Source of the DNA: Alnus glutinosa
Lineage: Eukaryota; Streptophyta; Magnoliopsida; Fagales; Betulaceae
NCBI RefSeq assembly: GCF_958979055.1
Contig: NC_084888.1
Location: 30,742,804 to 30,806,803 of the forward strand
Length of the DNA: 64,000 bases
Reading direction: 5' to 3'
Of this stretch, positions 11,398 through 24,210 are shown piece by piece; position 1 is the stretch's first letter; every line of letters starts with the position of its first letter. The notes beneath the pieces were generated by a model that was not told the DNA's origin, ran no database searches, and worked only from the letters and a program-made list of their open reading frames with translations. Made by a program: the position numbers and the translations under genes.

Positions 11398-13377
11398 ATG
11401 ACAACCTTTATCAGTCACAATAATCACAGAGCTCAAACCCTCGAGTTCATGGTTCTCTGTGTAAACTCATACCAGCCATGGAACTCAACCCTCCCAACTC
11501 TCATTCTCCTCCCAAAATGCAAAACATTAAACGACGTAAATCAAATCCATGCCAGACTTATCACAACTGGGTTTATCAAAAACACTTCTCTCACCACCAA
11601 GCTCATCCTCAATTTCATTTCTTCACCTCAGCAACATCTCATTGAATTCGCTCGCTACATCTTCTTTACGCGGCACGGTTTTCGGATTCGTCGGGAACAA
11701 GAGGACCCTTTTCTTTGGAATGCTCTTATAAAGTCGTATTCCCATGGGTGTGAACCAAAACGAGCTTTGGCTTTGTTTTGTTTGATGCTTGAGAATGGGA
11801 TTTGTGTGGACAAGTTTACTTTCTCTTTGGTATTGAAAGCGTGTTCCCGGGTGGGTTTGGTGAAGGAAGGAATGCAGGTTCATGGGCTGTTGAAGAAAAT
11901 GGAAATTGGCTTGGATGTGTTTTTGCAGAATTGTGTGATTACCTGGTATTTGAGATGTGGGTTTGTTGAATTTGCTAGGCAAGTGTTCGATAGAATGCCA
12001 AAGCGGGACGCGGTTTCGTATAATGCGATGATTGATGGGTATGTTAAGTGTGGGATGATTCAATCCGCACGCCATTTGTTTGATTGTATGCCAATGGAAG
12101 AGAGGAATTTGATTTCTTGGAATTCGTTGATTAATGGGTATGCGCAATCTAACGATGGGCTTAATGTTGCATGGGATTTGTTTGCCAAATTGCCTGCTAG
12201 AGACTTGGTCTCTTGGAACACAATGATTGATGGGTGTGTAAAGCATGGCAAAATGGAAGATGCCTATCATTTGTTTAATCAGATGCCGAAACAGGATGTG
12301 GTTAGTTGGGCAAATATGATATATGGGTATGCAAAAGTAGGTAGTATTGATGTAGCTAGGAGTTTATTTGATGGAATGCCAGAAAGAGATGTTGTTGCTT
12401 ATAATGCTTTGATGGCCGGCTATGTTCAAAATGGCTATTGCATGGAAGCTGTACAAATTTTTCACGATATGAAAAGTAAGAGTGAAATGTCACCTGATAA
12501 TGCCACATTGTTGATTGTTCTTTCTGCAATTGCCCAATTAGGACACATTGAAAGAGGTATTTCTGTACATCACTATCTAGAGGCAAATGGGTTCTCTTTG
12601 AGTGGAAAGCTTGGCGTTGCCCTCATTGATATGTATTCTAAATGTGGCAGCATAGGGAATGCTATGTCAGTCTTTGAGGATGTTGAAGAAAAAAGCGTTG
12701 ATCACTGGAATGCTATGATTGGTGGATTGGCCATTCATGGCTTGGGTGAATTGGCTTTTGATTTGCTCATCGAGATGGAGAAGCTTTGTGTAAAACCTGA
12801 TGATATTACATTCATTGGAGTGTTAAATGCTTGTGGCCATGCTGGCTTGGTGAAGGAAGGTCTGATGTGTTTTGAGCTTATGAGAAGAGTTCACAAGGTG
12901 GAACCAAAATTGCAACACTATGGATGCATGGTTGACATTTTTGGCCGCGCTGGGCATATAGAAGAAGCCAGGAAATTAATAGAGGAAATGCCCATCGAGC
13001 CAAATGATGTGATTTGGAGGACTTTGCTTAGTGCTTGTAAAAATCAGGAGAACTTCAATATTGGAAAGCCCGTAGCTGACCATCTAATCAGGTTGGATTC
13101 TTGTAATCCAAGTTCTTATGTGCTTCTGTCTAACATGTATGCTGCTCGAGGTATGTGGAACGATGTTAGTAGAGTTAGGATGATGCTGAAAGAAAAAAAC
13201 CTAAAGAAAAATCCTGGTTGCAGTTGGATTGAACTCGAGGGAACTGTCCATGAGTTTTTTGTTCAAGATAAGTCCCACCCTCAAGTTACAGAGATCTATT
13301 CAATGTTAAATAGTTTGTGGATTCCCAATTCAGAGCCTACCTATTGTACAAGTAAATTGTTGAATGCAACTCTGTAA
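11398..13377 (+). CDS. CRR4: PPR protein, PLS class with E-type C-terminus, CRR4-like
   Basis: An uninterrupted 659-codon reading frame, as usual for plant PPR genes. After a poorly conserved N-terminus it shows LNDVNQIHARLITTGFIKN (about residues 44-62) and then a run of roughly 35-residue PPR repeats, for example VSYNAMIDGYVKCGMIQSAR and VSWNTMIDGCVKHGKMEDAY. It closes with an E/E+ region (IEPNDVIWRTLLSACKNQ, NPGCSWIELEGTVHEFFV) and no DYW deaminase domain. The repeat order and wording match what I remember of Arabidopsis CRR4 (At2g45350). CRR4 is a chloroplast RNA-editing specificity factor that converts the ndhD ACG to an AUG start codon. The chloroplast role is therefore inferred by orthology. 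A second in-frame methionine at 11449 is an alternative start. It is convergent with the downstream receptor kinase. Confidence 0.9.
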   Translation: MTTFISHNNHRAQTLEFMVLCVNSYQPWNSTLPTLILLPKCKTLNDVNQIHARLITTGFIKNTSLTTKLILNFISSPQQHLIEFARYIFFTRHGFRIRREQEDPFLWNALIKSYSHGCEPKRALALFCLMLENGICVDKFTFSLVLKACSRVGLVKEGMQVHGLLKKMEIGLDVFLQNCVITWYLRCGFVEFARQVFDRMPKRDAVSYNAMIDGYVKCGMIQSARHLFDCMPMEERNLISWNSLINGYAQSNDGLNVAWDLFAKLPARDLVSWNTMIDGCVKHGKMEDAYHLFNQMPKQDVVSWANMIYGYAKVGSIDVARSLFDGMPERDVVAYNALMAGYVQNGYCMEAVQIFHDMKSKSEMSPDNATLLIVLSAIAQLGHIERGISVHHYLEANGFSLSGKLGVALIDMYSKCGSIGNAMSVFEDVEEKSVDHWNAMIGGLAIHGLGELAFDLLIEMEKLCVKPDDITFIGVLNACGHAGLVKEGLMCFELMRRVHKVEPKLQHYGCMVDIFGRAGHIEEARKLIEEMPIEPNDVIWRTLLSACKNQENFNIGKPVADHLIRLDSCNPSSYVLLSNMYAARGMWNDVSRVRMMLKEKNLKKNPGCSWIELEGTVHEFFVQDKSHPQVTEIYSMLNSLWIPNSEPTYCTSKLLNATL

Positions 13378-14788
13378 AAAGACACCCTCATCTTTACCAA
13401 AAGTCTCTGTAAACATTATTGATTTGCTGAAGACTCTACTCTTTGCAGCATCTTGAAAGCCGAATGTAAATATCTAATGAAACTTAAACGTCTATTCCCT
13501 TTTGGAGGAATTTGAGCTCCGCTTTAGACAGCAACGGTTCAATCAGTTTATAATACTTATTTGTTTTGAGACCAAAAAACAATATCGAGTTGTAAATCAT
13601 TTAAAGTATGCTTCTCCGTGTCGAAAGAAAGTTAGTTGTCATTATTTCTCTTAATCTTTTGAGCCATGGCCGAGGAGGCATCTCACCAGATCTGGTTAGG
13701 TGTTTAGATCTAATTTTGAAAAAAATTTGATCTAGCATTCCCTGCCAGCTCAGCTCCTCAATGTACTCATCTACTGTGCTCACCGGCTTTCCCGCTTCCA
13801 GCTGCCGTCATCCCCGTTTGTTCATGTCGTTCACGCTCCAGCACGTGGGTCTTACGCTCTGGTGCATGGACCTCACGTGCCAGTCAGCCTCCTCCGCCAG
13901 CCGCTTCGGCTCATTCCAGTCAGCCTCCTCCTCCAGCTCATTCTGCTTCAGCAACAGGTCTTGCAGTTGGGTGTTTTGTCGTATTATGTTATTGCTTTAT
14001 TTTATTTGTTGTTTTGTGTAGGCTTTAGATTTAGTCTCTATGCTCTTGTCATCTTGTGTTGTATTGTTTTTGGCTCAGTTTCAGTTACCTTTACTGCATG
14101 CTTCGTTGCAGTGCTTTGTTGTTGAGGTTGTGAGAGGTCTTTCAGTCGCAGTTATGGTTGTTAGAATTTTTAATGGTAATTTTCATGCTGCCACCACATG
14201 TCTCTCGTCTTCAGCCGCCATCGATGAAACCCTTACTGTGCTCGCATTGCAAGCCTGGAATGTTCTTTTTGCTGTATTTGTAGTGCATTTTATTGTGCAC
14301 ATTATATAACCCAATGGCCCTCTTTTAACTCGTGTTTGAAAGCATTTCTAACCGGTCTCCCATTTTCTTTTCCTCTCGGATCAAGAATATGAAAGACTCC
14401 CATCTTGTACCCTTTCTGTTATTGGCTTTGAAAAAAAATAGAAAAAAAAAAAATCATGAACGGGTTACTTGTTTAACCCATTTCGTTCATTTTATAATTA
14501 TTTTCGTAATGTTTTAGTTTGTTTTGAATATATTGTTGGAGAGTCCATCCCATTTTCTTTTTAAGAAGTATCCATTCATTATTTCTTTCTTATCAGAAGT
14601 AGATCTTTTTTCATATATTACCTTACATTAATCATACACTAAAATACATAGTGTGGGATTCATGCATATGGGTGTCATATACATGGGTCTTACACTCTAT
14701 GTGTCTTGGTGTAGGATTAATATAGAATAATGTAACGAAAAAATAAAAAAAAATCATGAACGATGAAAAGGACAAAAAGTAGAATTAA
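13378..14788. other. Spacer with an unclassified GC-richer block
   Basis: The first 150 bases are the PPR 3' region. From about 13680 to 14330 the composition becomes richer in C and G. A phrase close to ccagtcagcctcctcc is repeated at about 13878 and 13916, and the block is flanked by AGATCT-type palindromes. Three overlapping open frames cross it, none resembling a known protein. It could be an unclassified transposon or retroposed fragment. Confidence 0.35.
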
Positions 14789-14980
14789 GATCCCCTCAAA
14801 TTTTTTGTCCGAATTGATACAATTCGGGCAGGTAGTTGTGAGTGAGCATTTATGAGACCCACCTGACCAAATAAAAGTTGGGCTGCCTAACTGCTTATCC
14901 GGTCAGGTGAATCTCATAAATGCTTACTCACAACAACCTGCCCGAATTGTATCAAATTCGGACAAAGAATTTGAGAGATC
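14789..14980. mobile_element. 192-bp hairpin MITE
   Basis: The left arm runs from gatcccctcaaa through gtccgaattgatacaattcg, cattatgag-type sequence and cccacctgacc. It is matched along nearly its full length by the right arm ending caaagaatttgagagatc. The loop is short and there is no coding content. Confidence 0.8.
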
Positions 14981-15869
14981 CTGATTCCAAAAAGTATGCA
15001 CAGACACCAGACTGCCAGAGAGAAAGCAATAAAGCGAACCTTTTTGTATTTGACAGCCTGTTTGTTTTTTTATTGGTGGAATAAATGCTATGGGGTAGAG
15101 GAAGTCAACCAATTACTCTACTCTAATATAATAATGTTGCTGACACGTCTCATAGACTATAGTAAGTACTCTTTTGTAACATTTATTTTCCATTACTTAA
15201 ATATAAGTCATTTAAAAAATAAAAGAGAAAATTATTTAAAACACATAATATTAACCAATATAAAATGAATATAAAAAATAACGTTACTCAATCGGCCAAA
15301 GTCGTTAGAGATCTTTTGGCTTGAGAGTTTTGAAAAAAAAATTATAAGTATTTTTGTAATTTTTTCAATAATTCAAATTTAATTTTATTCTTTTTTTCGT
15401 AAAAAATATTAAAATTAAATCTAAACCGTTTAAAAAAAAAAAAAAGAGAATTGAAGCTCCCACGTGGGATTGCTGGACTCTTTTGTTTCCAAGAGACTAT
15501 TTTGTCCATTTTCCAATTGGGCAGTACAGGTTGTCAAGTTCTATACGGATAGTTTTGACTTTTCTCCAAGACCCATGTTGTCCACTTTTTAATGCCTTAA
15601 TTGTTGTGCATTAATGTTAAAATATTAATTAAATTTAACATTAGTCATCGTTAAGTATGATAAAAGTTCAAAAATTCAAACCTTTTTTACTTCATAATTT
15701 ATGTCACATTTTAATTAAATATTCTATATCTTGAAAATCATTTGTTAAGCATTAATTACAATGAACAGACTGCAAGAGAGCCAATGTTCAATGTCATCGC
15801 AGCAAAAAGGTCTCTTCAAAAAGTAAATATAAAAACTTCAATATCGTGTGTGTTTTTATATATATATAT

Positions 15870-15911
<42 letters not shown>

Positions 15912-16207
15912 GGTCTTTTCCTCTCTTTCAATTTATTCAGCCAAAAACAAAGACAAAAACTGGTATTGATAGTAAAGGAAACCTGCCTTTTACATAGCTG
16001 AAGTTCAATATAAATAATTAAAGGTAGGATTCCCCATTAAAATCACTTCAAGTTCTCTGCCCACTCATGCAAGTATCAGTACATACCACTCACAAACACT
16101 TTAAATACTTAAGAGCTTAGGCACCAGTCAGCAGTTAGCAACAGCCTCATCTTTCAACTTTTTTTTGTCTTTGAAAATCAAGGCTAGAAGAGATTAATCA
16201 AGGACTG
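14981..16207. other. Spacer between convergent genes
   Basis: No gene is seen. There is a TA run at about 15858-15871, a long poly-A at about 15875-15909, and a phrase ttaaaatattaattaaat that recurs near 16853 and 27610 as part of a dispersed repeat. Confidence 0.4.
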
Positions 16208-19200
16208 CTAAATAAGTCCACTAACTTCTTGCATCACATTTTCCATGGAAGGCCGTAGGTTGGGAGATTCATGGGTGCAGAGCAGAGCGATTCTCCCAAG
16301 TTTAGCAGCTTCCGATTCCGAGAACTTACCCTCAAGGTTTGCATCAACAAAATCCTCAAATCTGCAAGACTCGGCTGCGTGGCGAGTCAACTGGTTGATT
16401 ATACGCTTTCCGGCAAGGATTTGAAATACAATCATACCAAATGCATATACATCACTCTTTTCGGTGAAGCGGCCAGTGGTTGTGTACTCTGGAGCTAGGT
16501 ATCCCATGGCTGCACTGGCTTTGAGTGTGGAGTAGACAATGTCATCTGCAAGGAGTTTGTGCAAGCCTGAATCTAGGAGCAAGGGATTATACCATATGTC
16601 AACAAGCACTTTCTCAGCCGATATATTCTGGTGAACTATAGCAGGTTTGTTTCCACTATTTCCATGCAAGTACCCAATGCCTGACCAAGAAGGGACATCA
16701 AATTTTCAGCATGCAGTGTAAAACAAGGCATGAAACCACCCCTCCCCAGAAATACAGCAAATTAGATTCTTGAGCCTATAGCTTTGTTGAGAAGCAACAC
16801 CAAAGCTGTGCGAAATAAGATGATAAGTGCGTCACATTTTAAGAAGATGGTTAGAATATTAATTAAATGATTAAATTCATGACTTTAAGTCTTATCAGTT
16901 TAAGCTTTTAGAACAAGTATTGATTTAACGTAGATCTTTTCTAAAAAAAAAATTTGACTTCTTTCCAATATCAGGTAGTTTCTATTCCTTATTAGGTGTT
17001 ATTTTATTTTCAAACAGCTTTGCATGTACGGTGAGAGTTATTAGCACTGTTTTAAAATAAATTATTCATCTGTTTTATGGAACAATTCCAAAGTTATAGC
17101 AGGAAGCAAACAAGCTGAAAGGCATTCTGCCCCTATTACCCAACCTCCAAAAAAGTAAATAGATAATAATAACAATAACTTCATTAAGCAAGAAGACAGG
17201 GATAGAATGACCTTTGGCAATGCCATTGATGATAGATACTCTGGCAGACCATTCAAGAACCTTCCCACTGGAACTCTTAACATCAAGATACTCCAACAGA
17301 CTTCCACTTTGGACAAACTCATTGATAAGAAAACACTCTCCCCTGCCTTTTGAACAACAAAAGCCTCTCAACCTAACAAGATTTTCATGTTTCAATGAGG
17401 TCAATATCTTCAACCCCTTCAAGAACTCAGCTTCATCAGACTTACAACTCATCTTGGAAATGCACTTTATTGCAACAGCAGACCCATCTCTGAGGATCCC
17501 CTTGTAGATAGCAGAGAAACTGCTCTTCCCCAACAAATTCACCTCTGAGAAGCACTGAGTTGCACGCCCCACATCCTCTAAATTGAACATAAGGCTTTCA
17601 AGAACCTCCTGAGAGACTCCGCTTCGACCTTTAGCAATTGGGTCCCATCCATTAGAATACTCAAGACTGATGAGAGGAGACACACTCTTCCTGTAAACTT
17701 CCGTAACCTGGTCAGTACTAAGCCGACTATCTGAAGCGTCAAAGGAATTTCCAATTTTCTGTTTTTGTCGACGGTACCATGCAAACATGAAAAGTCCAGT
17801 ACCACCCAAAGCAATTAGAACTCCAATCACCCCAAAAGCTACACCGATTTGTGAGGATTTTGATGGTTTTGAACACTGGGTTTTGCCGCAATCAGAATTT
17901 AAGGGTGCTGACTCTGGCAGAGTTTTCGAAGAAAGATTTCCAGGTTCAAATGGTTCTGGTCTGTTTGGGTTTATATCATAAGCAGCCTTGCAAACACTCA
18001 AGTCAGAAAACCCAACTCCACATAATCCTGGATTGTTCTTGTACTGGAATCCACCATTCAGTCTCTTCAAATCTAAGTTTTCATCCACAAGGCCATAAAA
18101 ATAAAATCAGAACTTTTGAACACCTTGATTCTCCAAAAACATCTATACTTAAAGCACAAGAGCATGTAAGTATAGCAAGATAATATTACCTGAAGGGACC
18201 ATGCCTGATAGAGAGTTGTTTTGTATGTTAAGAACCTCTAGCATGGGAGCATTAACTAACCATACTGGAATAGAGCCAAAAAAGTAATTAAAGCTCAAAT
18301 CCAACCTCGTTAACATCTGCAAATCACCCAAACTTGCAGGAATTGCACCAGTCAATTGATTGTATTGCAAAGCAAGAACACTTAGCCTCTTCATATTTCC
18401 TATTTGTGTTGGTATGCTGCCAGTCAACTTATTGTAGCAGAGCTGCAAAACTGCAAACAAAGAAAACCCCAATTGAAATTTTGTCAGTTATGTTGAATTA
18501 TTGAGCCTGTGAAATAACCCTGAATTAATTACTGATTCTGTTCACACTAGAAGAGCTAAGTAATGGATTTAAACATAAACGAAGATTCAAAAGCTTTTCA
18601 TTGGACCCAGTTTCTAGCTTAATCTCTACTCTCTAGAATTACAGGTTCATAAACAGAGTATGCAAGTGTCGCACCAGATTAAACCCAAACCAGTGGCAGT
18701 GAATAAAACGAGATAATACAAATTGGGAAAGAAGAGAAAGGTATTGCAAAGATTCGAGCTTTTTATTCCACACAGTCAGTGAATAAAATATGACACGCTT
18801 GGGGAAACAAAGTTAGTGAATAAAATTAAACCCAGATAAGTGAAAATTAAACAAATTCAAAGGAAAAAAAGAAGAAAAGAAAAGAAAAAGTGGACAAGAT
18901 TGAAACTTTCCTCTAAAAACACACAGGCCAAGAACCAAAAATGCAAATAAAAATTGGAAATTGACCATAAAAAGAGAATTTAAAAGAAAAAATAAAAAAT
19001 AAAAAAACCAACCTTGAAGATTATGCATGTTGCCAATCTGGGGAGGAATCTGGGCAGAGAGATTATTAACATTGAGATATAAATCAGTGAGAAGGGTCAA
19101 CCGACCAATCTCCTTTGGGATTTTCCCGTTCAGAGCATTGAAGTGCAAGTACAACCCAGTCAAGCTGTGAAGATTAGCCAACGCTGAAGGTAATGTACCA

Positions 19201-19442
19201 GAGAGGCCCTTCCCTTGCAGAGAGATATTGGCGACAAGGCCTTGCTCGTTGCACGCCACGCCTTCGAAGGAGCCGCTGCATGGGTCAGCGGTCGGGGTCC
19301 ATGAAGTCAAGAACTGATTTTTTGGGTCCAGAGAGGCCTTGATGGCCATCAGAGTGGGAACCTCGGCGAGTGAGGATATGGAGGGAGAGGGAAAGAAGAG
19401 GAGGAGGAGGAAAGAGAAGAGGAGGGTGAGAGAAGGATGCAT
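16208..19442 (-). CDS. LRR receptor-like kinase with atypical catalytic loop, 674 aa
   Basis: Four exons, all joined in phase 1: 19442-19013, 18450-18190, 18072-17212 and 16680-16208. The product has a signal peptide (about 1-24), an LRR N-terminal cap with DPCSGSFEGVACN, about five to six LRRs (for example LTGLYLHFNALNGKIPKEIG), and a Cys-bearing juxtamembrane region. A membrane span follows at about 305-327 (IGVAFGVIGVLIALGGTGLF), then a kinase domain. The nucleotide lysine is kept (SAVAIKCISK), but the catalytic HRD reads HQN (IVHQNISAEKVLVD) and DFG reads DSG. Phosphotransfer is therefore doubtful and the protein is probably a pseudokinase receptor. I recall the same features in Arabidopsis At2g45340 (LRR subfamily IV), which neighbours CRR4. 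Ligand and pathway are unknown. Confidence 0.93.
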
Positions 19443-20045
19443 GTTTGTTTCGAGGGAAAATGGGAAGGAAAAAAGTGGAGAGTTTGTGGGAAAGGTTGGA
19501 ACTTGTTTTGTGGGAAAGTGAAGAATTTCTGCTTTGGGTTTGGAAGTCTAATCTCAGAACTCAGAAGAGAAAACACCTGTTCATTGTTGGGTTTAAAGAA
19601 AACCGGAAGAAATGGGAGGGAAACTGTGGACGTGTTTTTTCTTTGTTTTTTTTTTTTCCTAAATATCTGTGTGAGTGCATGGGGAAATGTTTAGGATTTG
19701 AAGTGAGTGAAAGATTGTAAGTAGAAAAAAACAAAGGTAAAGACGAAGGAATGAGTGATCGAGATTTGAGGGTGAATCGAATCTCAGTAGTAGGTGTGCA
19801 GATGTACCCGCCCCCACATCTCAGTCAATTTTTTCAAGGTCTAAAACCGACTTTTTCTCATATTCCAAGGAAAAATAAAAAAAAACAAATATTTTTACTC
19901 AACATATAACTTTTGTCATGGTCCATACTCCATAGAGCTAGGTAGATACTAGATAAGCAAATCAAATGGAGGGATCAAGCTCAAGCATTAGCATCCTATG
20001 GAAAGTACAAGCATTTCTAGTAACTGTGATTATTTTAGCTATTTC

Positions 20046-20079
<34 letters not shown>

Positions 20080-21658
20080 CTATTTTAGTAATTGTTTTTT
20101 TCATATAAATTTTAAATATTATCTATTTCACTTTTTACTTTCTTTTAATATTACTTTTTAAAATATTTTTTATTATGAAAGTTGATAAAGAAAAGAATAA
20201 AAAAGATTAAAAAGTGAGTAAACTTTTATATATGAAAATTTACTGTAGCCAAACAAATAAAAACACTTTATTTTAAAGTATATGCTGAAATACAAAAATG
20301 GTTCCTAATAGTTATATGGAATATAAAAATCTACTGGTGATGCTTTAAATCGTCAGCATTTTAATCAATCATCACCAACTCTCTGGTTTTTCTTCTTTCC
20401 TCTTTTTCCCCTGCTTCAAAATGAGGCTCTTCTTTCCTCCCCTCATCCCCTTATTACCCTTTTATAATAAAAAAAATTAATTTTTATTAAAAAATTGTCT
20501 CTGATGTGACATCAAAAACAACTTTTTAATAAAAATCAATTTTTTTAAGAAAAAGAGGGTGATGAAGGGGAATAAGTGGAGGATGTTTAACATTTCCCTT
20601 GAAATTTAGTACCTTTTGTGTTCAGTTTAAATATTTTAACAAAAACTTTAAAAAAAAATTAAATAAATATATTAACAAAAAAATCAAAATCTAATGTTTT
20701 GTTTGTCTCGACGTAACATGTTTTCCATCGTAAAATATTTTTCGGCGTTTGGCTCGTACGAAAAAATCACCAACGTCATAAAACACAATCCAACAACGCT
20801 CGGCTACCGTCATCGGATTCCAACAAGTTTCGCTAGAATCTGACCTAATTTGACATGAATCCAACAGAAATTGCCAAATTTCGGCCAAACAAGGCCAATT
20901 GGATTCCGAACAAACGGTCGGAATCCAGCTGTACTGGTTGGATTTCGACCGTACTGGTCAAATTCCTGCCAAACTGACCGAATTTCGGCAATCGGATATC
21001 AAAATTTGGGAATCTTCGGCGCTAGAGTCGGGCTACTAACAAACTTCAATGCCTGGCACCTGGCGGTGGCGGATTCTTACAAACGAGCGTGCAATAATAA
21101 AAAATTTAAATCCAGAGAACGATTTTCATTTTACCAACTACCAATACAAGCAAAGCATAAAATACTCTTTTTATAAAAAATTCCACACATTCTTGTCAAA
21201 ATATTTTTAAAAAATATATACTTAATTTTGCAAGAGTACGAATTAAGATATATATATTTATATATATATATATTGCCCCTTTTCTTTTGCCCAATGCCAG
21301 AATGATGCTTTTAATGCTTTTGATTTGGTTATGGAGAGGCGTTGAAAACATTATTAAGAGGGGCAGACAATACGTGGTAAATAGCTGCATGACCGGCTGA
21401 ATAGAATTTGAGGTGTAAGGTCATAAATTTTAATGGAGTATTTTTTATATTTAAATATTATTAAATATTAAATTTTCATTTTTATTGAAAATTTATACTT
21501 CTCACTTTTTACTCTTATTTTTTTCTAAAGGACATGTAGAATTCATCTCTAATGTGAGATATTTAATTTCAAAGGATAACATATTATGTGTTGATCTACA
21601 TATAATTTTGTTTATGTAAAATTTATCAGTGGAAAATTAGAAATTTACTTTATTTTAA
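19443..21658. other. Intergenic DNA upstream of the receptor kinase
   Basis: The first 300-400 bases are probably leader and promoter of the kinase gene. An (AT)n lies at about 20049-20077. Positions 20690-21180 contain a relative of the tttgttttgacgtaaaatg repeat, in which ggaattcc-like phrases such as aaattccgacc are reiterated. No gene is supported. Confidence 0.4.
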
Positions 21659-22216
21659 GGGGTAATTACCTTTTTTTTTTTATTAATTATCAGCCATTGT
21701 CAACATGCCACCACGAATTAATACATCGACCAAAAGAGAGCATAGAACTACTATGTTCATGCCGTTACCCCCTTTCTGTCAATCAAATTCATGAAAAAAC
21801 TCAAATACTCTAACTTAAAATCAAAATTTACATAAAATACCCTCAAAATTAAATAAATTAAAAAATAAATAAATAAAGGAAAGAAAATTTACATGCCACA
21901 GGCAGCCACCCCTTTTCTTTTTCTTTTTCTTTTTCTTTTCTTTTTTTTTTTGTTTTCCTTTCTTTATATATATATATATGTATATATATATTAGGTTTAA
22001 TTTGTTTTATTAAATTATTGTTTGAATGTATTTTTGTCTTTAAACAAAATTTAACGTTTAAAAACAAAATATTTCATCCAATTTAACAATATTCACTAAT
22101 GGAATGGGGGTAACGGTATGAAATGGTAGTTTCATGCTCTATTTTGATCGATATGTCAGTTTGTGGTGGCACGTTGACAATAACCGATAGTTGATGAGGG
22201 AAAAGGTAATTACTCC
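21659..22216. mobile_element. Mutator-like MITE with long TIRs and 9-bp TSD
   Basis: Direct repeats ttattttaa flank the element at 21650-21658 and 22217-22225. The ends read ggggtaattacc and ggtaattactcc. The left arm, including cagccattgtcaacatgcca and tcgaccaaaagagagcatag, is mirrored by the right arm over more than 100 bases. The 558-bp interior is AT-rich with no transposase. Confidence 0.85.
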
Positions 22217-24173
22217 TTATTTTAAAATTTATTTTAATAGATAAACTTAATCCTCATGTTGGTTTTAAGTTCAGGTAAAATTTTGAGTTTAATTACTATT
22301 TTAGGAGTGTCATTAATTTATTTAAATCGATTGTGAGAGATAACTTCCCACACCGAACTATCAAGCCGTGAGAGATAATCATCACACCTGACTAACCTTC
22401 ATCCCATAGATCGTCCATGAGGGCAAATCTATGGATAATAAAACTTTTATTCAAAACAAAAACATAACCAGCAAACAGCAACAGCGACCATGGAGAAGAT
22501 AAACGGCAGAATACAAATGTAGATGAACAGATACATAGAGGAGAGGTCAACATTGCCGATCTAGTAGGAAAACGTCAGCAAACAAAAGAAAAAACTAGAA
22601 TGAGAGGGAAATAGTAGAAGCAGTGAGTAGAAAGGGAAAGAGAGATGAAGAATGAGCAGACCTGCTCCCTCCTCTTTTCAGATCTATTTTCAAAACGCTT
22701 ATCTAAAGTTTACGAGGAAGACATACTTTTTTACGCCTATAATTTAAATTATTAAATCATGCTTTTGAAGAGTGCTGCCGACATTCATCCCCCATGCTAT
22801 TAGCAAATTAATTTGAGGATTTAGTTGATCCTTTTGTACTCAAATGGTACTGTTTACAAGTCATTATCAAACTTTAAACCACCATGTTTTTCTTCCAACC
22901 CCTACAAAATCTGAAATCAATCCCTGACCGTGAGGAACAAAAAAACATTGACAAAACAGATTTCTTATGGGGCTAAAGCATAAATTAGGGTTAATAATTT
23001 TTTATTCGACCTACGAACTTGATACAAATTTAACATGAAATTAGCAAATTAGAGTTAAAGATTCTGACTCATTTAATTAAATGGATCGAATTATAATTGA
23101 CTTATATAATTTTATATTCATGCTTCAACCCGATACGACCTGAACCCAATATGTAGGGGTGGAACTATTGAAGCCTCAAAGCCTCAAAATGTTCTTTAAA
23201 ATTGTTTTTTGAAAATAGGCTTATAATTCTTTAAAAATCAAATTTTTACCCCCCCACCCCCCAAAATTTTTTTTTACCAAAAAAAGAAAAATAGTTCCCC
23301 CACTGACATGAAAAATTTATGAGTGGTAATTTTTTATACGGCCCTCTAATATGACACAAATTTAATACTAAATTAGTAAGTTAGGATTGATTGGTCTAAT
23401 CTTTTTAATTAAATAGGTTGTGTTATGATTAACCTATATAGTTTTATACATATGCCTCGATTAAATACAAATTCGAAACCGAACACAAATTGTCACTCAT
23501 AAAATAAATGAGATTAAAGCCTATATATATAAATATTAAAAAAATAAAAATAAAAATCAGGGGCATATTGCATAACATCATTTTGGTATGGTAGCTTGAA
23601 TTACAAAAAAAGTAAGATAATAAGCAGCCAAATTGTGGAATAATAAGTAAAGAGAAAATTTGAAGAAGGGCCGAGAGAGTTAGGAGATGGTTGTTTTGAA
23701 AGCAAGCCTTAGAAAGATGTTCATAATTGTGCTTTCCATAACCAACTTTGATGGGAAGAATGGAGGGGCAAAGGGGGCAAAGGGGGCAAGTGGCCCCCCT
23801 ACCTGCATGTATTTGATGATATAATTAGATTCACCGGGCACTCAATCAACTGCAAAAGTTTGGTGAAAAAGTTCAATGCTTTCCAGTGCAACCAACCACA
23901 CTCTTTTGCCTCTGCCATTCATTTCAAAGCAATGGAGGAAAACAATTTCAACATCTTAATTACGTGGAAAAGTCTAGAAATTATATTTTTATTTTATGAT
24001 TATCTTTTAACGTGCAGTTACAATCAATTTTTAGTTTCTAAGTTTTTTTTATTTTATTTTATTTTATTTTATTTTATTTTATTTTAAGAATAATGCTAAG
24101 TATTACACATTCATCTTACTTATTCAAAATTCTGCCCAATAGAATGATAGGGGGATGGAGTGTAATATGAAGC

Positions 24174-24210
<37 letters not shown>

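Noticed and set aside
16271-19720. Open frames antisense to the receptor kinase
   Set aside because: They overlap confirmed exons on the opposite strand, show no family resemblance and have no independent promoter evidence.
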